From: Bacteroidales bacterium
Lineage (GTDB): Bacteria; Bacteroidota; Bacteroidia; Bacteroidales; UBA932
Direction of reading: 5' to 3'
Assembly: GCA_017546605.1 (NCBI GenBank)
Contig: JAFYSH010000023.1
Span: forward strand, 1 to 33,958
DNA: 33,958 nucleotides
The translations under genes were made by a program, and so were the position numbers. This document shows positions 27,411-33,958 of this stretch, in pieces. The notes below the pieces were generated by a model that was not told the origin of the DNA, searched no databases, and saw nothing but the letters and a program-made list of their open reading frames with translations. Numbering within the stretch: the first letter of the stretch is position 1; every line of letters starts with the position of its first letter.

Positions 27411-27448
27411 AAAAAAAGAAAGCGAGTTCGAAATTTCGAACCCGCTTT
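27411..27448 (-). terminator. terminator hairpin of the tracrRNA
   Basis: A near-perfect palindrome AAAGCGGGTTCGAAA/TTTCGAACTCGCTTT (one G-T pair) is followed on the minus strand by C and TTTTTTT. Confidence 0.9.
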
Positions 27449-27498
27449 AAATGTTTTCACAACGGAATAATCCTTATTGTGAATTGCTTCATTTTTGT
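27411..27498 (-). ncRNA. tracrRNA of the type II-C system
   Basis: The minus strand holds an anti-repeat (27499 to 27477, reading TACAAAAATGAAGCAATTCA and then CAA). It pairs with about 23 bases at the start of the crRNA repeat; the repeat carries two extra U, which would bulge. Next come a nexus-like AAGGATTATTCC, a GTTGTGAAAAC stretch, and a terminal 15-bp hairpin (27419-27448) followed by seven T. A consensus promoter sits just upstream. This layout (anti-repeat, nexus, terminator hairpin) is the known form of tracrRNA, the partner needed for RNase III processing of pre-crRNA and for Cas9 loading. The ends are predicted, about 88 nt long. It lies upstream of and divergent from cas9. Confidence 0.9.
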
Positions 27499-27502
27499 AG
27501 GA

Positions 27503-27534
27503 CAAAGATACCATTATTTTCTTGATATTGCAAA
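27503..27534 (-). promoter_or_regulatory. tracrRNA promoter, perfect Bacteroidetes consensus
   Basis: On the minus strand TTTG (27534-27531), exactly 20 bp, then TATCTTTG (27510-27503). This is the -33/-7 arrangement known for the Bacteroidetes primary sigma factor. The predicted start is near 27498, at the beginning of the anti-repeat. Confidence 0.8.
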
Positions 27535-27548
27535 ATTTCGTATATTTG
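27517..27548 (+). promoter_or_regulatory. cas9 operon promoter
   Basis: TTTT (27517-27520), 20 bp, then TATATTTG (27541-27548) lies 23 bp before the cas9 ATG. It overlaps the oppositely directed tracrRNA promoter by 18 bp. Confidence 0.65.
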
Positions 27549-27571
27549 TTTCTATCAGAAATTTCAATCTC

Positions 27572-30500
27572 ATGAAAAAGGTTTTAGGACTGGATTTGGG
27601 AACAACCAGCATAGGTTGGGCCGTTGTAAATCAAGCTGAAAATAACAATGAAGAATCCTCTATTATCAAAGCAGGTGTGCGCCTTGTGCCCCTTTCTAGT
27701 GATGAAAAGGACTGCTTCACCAAGGGAAAAGAAATAACGACCAATGCGGCGCGACGCCTCAAGCGATGCGCCCGCAGAAACCTGCAACGATACAAACTCC
27801 GTCGCGAACAACTGATTGAAATTCTAACCCATGCTGGCTGGATTCATCCAAACAGTCTACTCTGCGAACAAGGCAACCAATCTACCTTCGAAACCTACCA
27901 GCTACGCGCAAAAGCTGCCACTGAAGCGATTTCGTTGGAAGAGTTTGCCCGCGTCCTGTTAATGATCAATAAAAAAAGAGGTTACAAAAGCAGCCGTAAA
28001 GCGAAGAACGATGAAGAAGGAAGCCTCATCGACAGTATGGATGTTGCCAAAGAGCTTTACGAGAAGGAATTGACTCCTGGACAATATTGTCTGTCCATCC
28101 TCCAAGAGGGCCGTAAAAATCTCCCTGACTTTTACCGTTCGGACTTAGAAAATGAATTCAATCAAATCTGGAAGGTCCAGTCATCGTATCATCCTACTAT
28201 TTTGACTCCGGAATTTTTCGAACAACTACAAGGTAAAACCAAAGTTACTACCACCAAAATATTTCTGGGCAAGTACAAAATCTACACGGCAGACAACAAA
28301 GGAAAAGATAAAAAATTGCAAGCCTATCAGTGGCGGGTTGATGCCCTAACCAAAGCCGTAAGTCCTGAAATTTTGGCCTACGTTCTCGCGGATATTCGTG
28401 GCAATATTGCCAATTCAAGTGGCTATTTGGGCAGCATCAGTGACCGGAGCAAAGAATTGTATTTCAACAAAGAGACAGTTGGTCAATATTTATACCGCAA
28501 TGTCTTAAAAGACCCTCATTTCCGCATTAAGAACAAAGTCTTTTACCGCCAGGATTACCTTGACGAATTTGACCAACTATGGTCCATTCAATCAAAGTTT
28601 CATCCTGAATTAACGGAAGAACTACGACGAGAAATCCGTGACATAACCATTTTCTATCAAAGACGACTCAAATCACAAAAAGGACTCATCAGCTTCTGCG
28701 AGTTTGAGAATCGTTGTCGGGTGGCTCCCAAATCTTCTCTCATCTTCCAAGAATTCAAGATTTGGCAAATCTTAAACAACTTGCAACTCAAAAACAAAGA
28801 GGACCATTCTTCCCGCCCTTTGGATTTAGAAGAAAAGCAACTATTGGCCAAAGAACTTCAAATCCAAAGATCGATCTCAGCCTCTAATGCGATTAAACTA
28901 TTAGGGATCAAGGATAAGCACATTGAACTCAACTATAAGAATTTGGAGGGAAACCGAACACTACACTCCATTTACAAACAGCTCCTTCAAATCATAACGG
29001 AGAGCGGACACGACGAGTACGATCTTGAAAAGCTCACCTATGACCAAGCACAGACCCTAATCACGGAAATTTTTAATAATATAGGACTCCAGACCGACTT
29101 CCTAAAATGGGATGCAACCCTGCCGAAGCAAGCATTGGAACAGCAACCGATGTTTAAGCTATGGCACCTGCTCTACTCTTATGAAGGAGATAATTCGAAA
29201 ACCGGCAATGAGAGTCTCATCCAAAAGATTGGAGAACTATGTAAATTACCCAAAGAATACGCACGCATTCTGGCCCACACTACCTTTGAAACAGACTATG
29301 CCTCATTGAGTAACAAAGCCATCCGAAAAATACTTCCCTACCTCAAAGATGGTTGTGAGTATAGCGCAGCTTGCGCCCTAGCTGGCTACCGACATAGTAA
29401 AAACTCCCTCACCAAAGAAGAGTTACTCAACAAGGAATTAGTGGATACACTTCCCGTATTACGGAAGAATGAACTTCGCAATCCCGTTGTAGAAAAGATC
29501 CTCAATCAGATGATTCATGTGGTCAATGCGGCAGCTGCTGAATACGGCAAGGAAGACCGCAGCAATGGTCCTTTCGACGAAATCCACATTGAAATGGCCC
29601 GTGAGCTCAAACAAAGTGCCGCTCAACGGGAGGCTAGCACAAAAAGTATCGCCGAGAACCAACGTCGCAATGCGGATATTGAGAAAATACTCAAAGATAA
29701 GCTCCCCTATGTCAGCCAAACAGACATTGTCCGATACCGGCTGTACAAGGAACTGGAACCCCGAGGCTATCATACCCTATATTCTAACCAGTACATTGCT
29801 CAGGAAGATCTTTTCACTCGAAAAATCGATATTGAACACATCATCCCGCAAGCTCTTCTTTTTGACGACTCTTTCTCCAACAAGACGCTTGAATTCAGGG
29901 ATATCAACCTTGAAAAAGGAAAAAAGACAGCCATTGATTTTATCAAAGATAAATACGGCCAAGAATATACCGAGACCTACAAACAATGGGTAGAAGAACT
30001 CTACCGCCAAGGAGGAATCGGAGCCACCAAACGCAATCGGCTGTTGATGGATGGCAACCACCTCCCGGAAGACTTCATCAACCGTGATTTGACCAATACC
30101 CAGTACATTGCTAAAAAGGCAAAAGAAATCCTGGAGTCCATCGTACGAGAACCGATTGTAACAACTAATGGAAAAATCACAGATCAGCTTCGGGAAGATT
30201 GGGGGTTGATCGATATGATGAAAGAACTCAACTGGGAAAAATACAATACTATTGGACAAACAGAGATTCTCTCACGAGGCGAAGAAGGCCATCAAGTCAA
30301 ACGAATCAAAGACTGGTCCAAACGAAACGACCACCGGCACCATGCCATGGACGCGATTACCATTGCCTTTACTCGCCGCTCGCACATCCAATACCTCAAC
30401 AACCTTTCCGCAAAATCGGACAAATCCTCCAGTATTTACGGCATTGAACAAAAAGAGGTGGAAATCGTCAATGGGCACCGACATTTCAAGGCTCCGATTC

Positions 30501-31615
30501 CTCAGCCACAAATGCGCCAACAAGTCCGCAAAGCTCTTGAGGATATATTAGTGTCATTCAAAGCAAAAAACAAAGTAGTTACACGCAATAGCAATCAAAC
30601 CAAAGGTAAAAATGGCCAACTCCATCCGCAAATCACACTGACTCCACGCGGACAACTACATAAAGAGAATGTGTATGGACTGTTGCAACAATACGATGTA
30701 CGCTATTGCAAGGTGGACGGCAAGATGACCGCTGAAGTAATCGCCCACGTAGCCAATAAAACCGAACGAGAAGCCCTCCTCAATCGCCTTGAGCAATATG
30801 GTGGCGATCCCAAGAAAGCTTTCGCCGGCAAGAATTCCCTTGATAAAGTACCCTTATTCCGGGATGCACAACACATCCACCCGATTCCGGAAAAGGTCAA
30901 ATGCGTCTACGTGGAATCGTACTACAAAATACGGAAACCAATTGACGACAAATTGAATTTAAACAAGGTTGTTGACAATCGCATCCGCCGCATTTTACAA
31001 GATCGCTTGGATAAATACAACGGCAATGCAAAAGAGGCTTTTGCTAACTTGGATGAAAACCCCATTTGGTTGAATGAAGAAAAAGGCATCCGCATTACCC
31101 GAGTTACTATTCGAGAAACCATGGATCCTGTAATGCTTCACGACAATAAGGACTATGTAAATTTAGGCAATAACCATCACGTAGCCATCTACGAGGATGA
31201 AGATGGTAACCTGCAAGAAAACATTGTGTCCTTCTTTGAGGCTGTTGATCTGGCGCAACAGGGGCTTCCCATTGTCAACAAAACCTACCGAAGCAGCGAG
31301 GGATGGAAGTTCAAATTCAGCTTAAAAATCAATGAAATGCTTGTCTTCCCAAATGCTACTACCGGATTTGCCCCCAACGAAATCGATTTGACAGATCCCA
31401 ACAACTACGATCGGATCAGTCCCAACCTCTTCCGTGTTCAGAAACTCAGTAGTAAAGATTACACGTTCCGACACCACTTAGAAACCGAACTCATTGATAA
31501 CAAAGAGTTGATGGATACCACTTGGAAACGAATCACAGCCATCAACAAACTCAAAACAGCCGTTAAAGTAAGAATCAATCATTTAGGAAAGATCGTGGCG
31601 ATAGGAGAATACTAA
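27572..31615 (+). CDS. cas9: Cas9 endonuclease, type II-C
   Basis: The ATG at 27572 gives 1347 residues starting MKKVLGLDLGTTSIGWAVV; an upstream in-frame ATG at 27479 lies in the tracrRNA and promoter region and is rejected. RuvC-I has Asp8. The Arg-rich bridge helix follows (AARRLKRCARRNLQRYKLRR). RuvC-II has Glu674 (IHIEMAREL), HNH has His756 with Asn770 and Asn779 (DIEHIIPQ...SNKTL...DINLEKGK), and RuvC-III has His923/His924 and Asp927 (HHAMDA). All catalytic residues are present, so it should cut both strands of target DNA guided by crRNA:tracrRNA. The REC lobe contains two related segments (FYRSDLENEFNQIW and FYRQDYLDEFDQLW). The C-terminal PAM-interacting region is of Bacteroidetes type; the PAM is unknown. 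Confidence 0.98.
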   Translation: MKKVLGLDLGTTSIGWAVVNQAENNNEESSIIKAGVRLVPLSSDEKDCFTKGKEITTNAARRLKRCARRNLQRYKLRREQLIEILTHAGWIHPNSLLCEQGNQSTFETYQLRAKAATEAISLEEFARVLLMINKKRGYKSSRKAKNDEEGSLIDSMDVAKELYEKELTPGQYCLSILQEGRKNLPDFYRSDLENEFNQIWKVQSSYHPTILTPEFFEQLQGKTKVTTTKIFLGKYKIYTADNKGKDKKLQAYQWRVDALTKAVSPEILAYVLADIRGNIANSSGYLGSISDRSKELYFNKETVGQYLYRNVLKDPHFRIKNKVFYRQDYLDEFDQLWSIQSKFHPELTEELRREIRDITIFYQRRLKSQKGLISFCEFENRCRVAPKSSLIFQEFKIWQILNNLQLKNKEDHSSRPLDLEEKQLLAKELQIQRSISASNAIKLLGIKDKHIELNYKNLEGNRTLHSIYKQLLQIITESGHDEYDLEKLTYDQAQTLITEIFNNIGLQTDFLKWDATLPKQALEQQPMFKLWHLLYSYEGDNSKTGNESLIQKIGELCKLPKEYARILAHTTFETDYASLSNKAIRKILPYLKDGCEYSAACALAGYRHSKNSLTKEELLNKELVDTLPVLRKNELRNPVVEKILNQMIHVVNAAAAEYGKEDRSNGPFDEIHIEMARELKQSAAQREASTKSIAENQRRNADIEKILKDKLPYVSQTDIVRYRLYKELEPRGYHTLYSNQYIAQEDLFTRKIDIEHIIPQALLFDDSFSNKTLEFRDINLEKGKKTAIDFIKDKYGQEYTETYKQWVEELYRQGGIGATKRNRLLMDGNHLPEDFINRDLTNTQYIAKKAKEILESIVREPIVTTNGKITDQLREDWGLIDMMKELNWEKYNTIGQTEILSRGEEGHQVKRIKDWSKRNDHRHHAMDAITIAFTRRSHIQYLNNLSAKSDKSSSIYGIEQKEVEIVNGHRHFKAPIPQPQMRQQVRKALEDILVSFKAKNKVVTRNSNQTKGKNGQLHPQITLTPRGQLHKENVYGLLQQYDVRYCKVDGKMTAEVIAHVANKTEREALLNRLEQYGGDPKKAFAGKNSLDKVPLFRDAQHIHPIPEKVKCVYVESYYKIRKPIDDKLNLNKVVDNRIRRILQDRLDKYNGNAKEAFANLDENPIWLNEEKGIRITRVTIRETMDPVMLHDNKDYVNLGNNHHVAIYEDEDGNLQENIVSFFEAVDLAQQGLPIVNKTYRSSEGWKFKFSLKINEMLVFPNATTGFAPNEIDLTDPNNYDRISPNLFRVQKLSSKDYTFRHHLETELIDNKELMDTTWKRITAINKLKTAVKVRINHLGKIVAIGEY

Positions 31616-31632
31616 CCCTAATCCCAAAACTT

Positions 31633-32861
<1,229 letters not shown>

Positions 32862-32905
32862 TCTTTCCAGACTCGCGACGGACCGAATAGAAAAGCAGAA
32901 ATACT

Positions 32906-32954
32906 TTAAAAGGAAAAAATCTCTGGGGAAATCTCAGAGATTTTTTCCTTTTAA
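32906..32954. terminator. bidirectional terminator between cas2 and the CRISPR array
   Basis: A 20-bp perfect stem (TTAAAAGGAAAAAATCTCTG, 32906-32925, with its complement 32935-32954) and a 9-nt loop. A/T runs on both sides allow termination of the cas mRNA from the left and of array transcripts from the right. Confidence 0.8.
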
Positions 32955-32959
32955 CAAAC

Positions 32960-32998
32960 ATCACAACTTAATGATTATCAATTCGTTGAGCAAATCGT
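32960..32998 (-). repeat. degenerate terminal CRISPR repeat remnant plus spacer-like 31 nt
   Basis: On the minus strand, 31 nt past the last intact repeat, the sequence reads GTTGTGATG, matching the first seven bases of the crRNA-sense repeat (GTTGTGAATTGC). The 31-nt interval 32968-32998 is one base longer than the 30-nt spacers. A decayed repeat at this side is typical of the leader-distal end. The match is short and may be chance. Confidence 0.4.
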
Positions 32999-33430
32999 AC
33001 TGTTGTGATATGTCAAAGATACAAAAAATGAAAGCAATTCACAACAATCAAGCGAAATAGATCCAACTACAATAGACTGTTGTGATATGTCAAAGATACA
33101 AAAAATGAAAGCAATTCACAACAATCCAGTATAGTTGTGTATCTCTGAGTTTACTGTTGTGATATGTCAAAGATACAAAAAATGAAAGCAATTCACAACT
33201 TTGCAGGTTGTTCAAAAGTTGTAAAATTTACTGTTGTGATATGTCAAAGATACAAAAAATGAAAGCAATTCACAACTTACGAAATTATTAAATACTTACA
33301 AAAATTACTGTTGTGATATGTCAAAGATACAAAAAATGAAAGCAATTCACAACTAAGCACTCTTGTTGAATCTCCCCTCAATCACTGTTGTGATATGTCA
33401 AAGATACAAAAAATGAAAGCAATTCACAAC
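32999..33430 (-). CRISPR. type II-C CRISPR array, six repeats and five spacers
   Basis: Six identical 47-nt repeats occur at 32999-33045, 33076-33122, 33153-33199, 33230-33276, 33307-33353 and 33384-33430, separated by five 30-nt spacers. In plus orientation each repeat starts ACTGTTGTGATATG and ends GCAATTCACAAC; its ends form an inverted repeat (GTTGTGA/TCACAAC). The crRNA sense is the minus strand, because its 5' portion (GTTGTGAATTGC) pairs with the tracrRNA anti-repeat. The 47/30 geometry fits Bacteroidetes type II-C. All repeats being identical suggests a young or active array. By eye, no spacer matches elsewhere in the window. Confidence 0.98.
33399..33430 (-). promoter_or_regulatory. 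promoter embedded in each CRISPR repeat (first repeat shown)
   Basis: Read in crRNA sense, the repeat contains GTTG (33430-33427), 20 bp, then TATCTTTG (33406-33399), the same spacing and -7 box as the tracrRNA promoter. All six repeats carry it. Predicted starts fall about 10 nt before each spacer. Confidence 0.6.
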
Positions 33431-33499
33431 GAACTTGAGAGATGAATGTAATACATTATTGATGCAAACACGCTCTGGCCCAATAGAGGATATGAAGGA

Positions 33500-33619
33500 A
33501 TGAATGCTCTCGATGCTTTAGATTTTGTATCGTGTATAGTTGTTCGTCGCAATTTCTTTAAAGATATAGACTCCGGAGAGGTTGATGTTTGGCTATCGCT
33601 AAAATTTGAAACAAAATAG
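33500..33619 (+). CDS. possible short ORF or gene remnant
   Basis: An open frame from 33452 to the TAG at 33617-33619 encodes YIIDANTLWPNRGYEGMNAL and continues to WLSLKFETK. The first ATG is at 33500, giving 39 residues, with AGAGGA ten bases upstream. The composition looks protein-like, and a terminator-like hairpin follows 60 bp later. No family is recognised. It could equally be the 3' remnant of a gene cut by the array or a chance ORF. Confidence 0.3.
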   Translation: MNALDALDFVSCIVVRRNFFKDIDSGEVDVWLSLKFETK

Positions 33620-33680
33620 ATGATTCTCTCTATAATTCACTGATCGTTTTTTGTTTTCAGTTGCTCATATGTTTTGTTGG

Positions 33681-33717
33681 CTGGCACTCCGATGTGAATA
33701 GTGGTGCCAGCGTTTTT
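33681..33717 (+). terminator. terminator-like hairpin in the right flank
   Basis: CTGGCAC (33681-33687) pairs with GTGCCAG (33704-33710), followed by CG and TTTTT. It suggests plus-strand transcription through the short ORF before it. Confidence 0.55.
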
Positions 33718-33796
33718 ATGAGTATTCAGCTATTCCAATTAAAAGTAAGGCAAGTATCGTCATGCCTCGCGCATTATGATTCTTGTCTTGCTATGT

Positions 33797-33824
33797 TGAG
33801 CCCACTATGAGCCAGTTGTGAGCC
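33797..33824 (+). repeat. three TGAGCC direct repeats with 11-bp period
   Basis: TGAGCC starts at 33797, 33808 and 33819, exactly one helical turn apart, separated by different 5-bp sequences. Such phased sites can be protein-binding arrays, but no partner is known here. Confidence 0.45.
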
Positions 33825-33839
33825 AAATCAAGATGAAGC

Positions 33840-33951
33840 GTTTGTGGAGCGTTTGCTTTAAATCCATTTCATCTGATTGCTAATGATTTATGTTTTAATA
33901 TTACTGAATGGAAGTCTTGTTTTGGAATGTTTGTGAAACGTTTGTAATCCA
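33840..33951 (+). repeat. imperfect direct repeat GTTTGTG-GTTTG-AATCCA
   Basis: Copy one (33840-33866) reads GTTTGTGGAGCGTTTG followed by an AATCCA tail. Copy two (33929-33951) reads GTTTGTGAAACGTTTG followed by TAATCCA. The two differ in a few positions and by a short gap. Their role is unknown, and the window ends seven bases later. Confidence 0.4.
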
Positions 33952-33958
33952 CCGTGAA

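Larger units (their letters stand above)
33431..33958. other. AT-rich flank of the array with no clear gene
   Basis: This 528-bp stretch would contain the array leader if the crRNA sense is minus. No consensus promoter facing the array is seen next to the first repeat, which fits reliance on repeat-embedded promoters. It holds one short possible ORF, a terminator-like hairpin and two sets of short direct repeats, each listed separately. From about 33720 to the edge no convincing coding sequence is visible. Confidence 0.6.

Noticed and set aside
27479..27571. Upstream in-frame ATG that would extend Cas9 by 31 residues
   Set aside because: The extension overlaps the tracrRNA anti-repeat and both promoters. 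Cas9 proteins begin at the KKVLGLDLG motif, and the -7 box at 27541-27548 places transcription start after this ATG.

Overview
The window reads as chromosomal DNA of a member of the Bacteroidota, most likely order Bacteroidales. The evidence is a fused MurF-alanine racemase, PEGA and LPP20-like envelope proteins, a Bacteroidetes-type TopB, -7 promoter boxes of the form TAnnTTTG, few Shine-Dalgarno sequences, and a type II-C CRISPR locus with 47-nt repeats. Species cannot be named from sequence alone.

Layout. 1-130: end of an IS3-family (IS150-like) insertion sequence, cut by the window edge. 228-4055 (minus): a DUF4234-like membrane protein, an OmpA-type protein, and rfbA-rfbB for dTDP-sugar synthesis. 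4163-5194 (plus): galE, divergent from rfbA. 5191-10190 (minus): an envelope operon of an LPP20/NTF2-like exported protein, a PEGA-repeat protein with a probable beta-barrel end, and a small lipoprotein. 10316-12250 (plus): an M20 dipeptidase and an unknown acidic protein, closed by a hairpin. 12394-14322 (minus): topB. 14417-18257 (plus): murF-alr fusion, a YrdC/Sua5-type protein and a HAD phosphatase, tightly packed. 18194-27329 (minus): a tripartite RND efflux operon (adaptor, pump, outer-membrane factor), then an AsmA-like protein and a small Cys-rich CWC protein. 27411-33430: a compact type II-C CRISPR-Cas system of tracrRNA (minus), cas9-cas1-cas2 (plus) and an array of six identical repeats with five 30-nt spacers. 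33431-33958: an AT-rich flank with one short possible ORF, a terminator-like hairpin and short direct repeats.

The CRISPR locus is the most interesting part. The tracrRNA is transcribed away from cas9 from a perfect TTTG-N20-TATCTTTG promoter that overlaps the cas9 promoter. Each CRISPR repeat, read in the crRNA direction, carries the same architecture (GTTG-N20-TATCTTTG). This suggests that each spacer is transcribed from its own repeat-embedded promoter, as known for the Neisseria type II-C system but here with the Bacteroidetes sigma-factor consensus. The tracrRNA also contains an internal copy of the start of the repeat that could compete with crRNA for the anti-repeat.

A second notable point is that two of the three efflux genes carry apparent single-base frameshifts: an A8 run in the outer-membrane factor, and a missing base near the adaptor C-terminus. 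The pump gene is intact. This could be real decay or phase variation, or indel error in the sequence.
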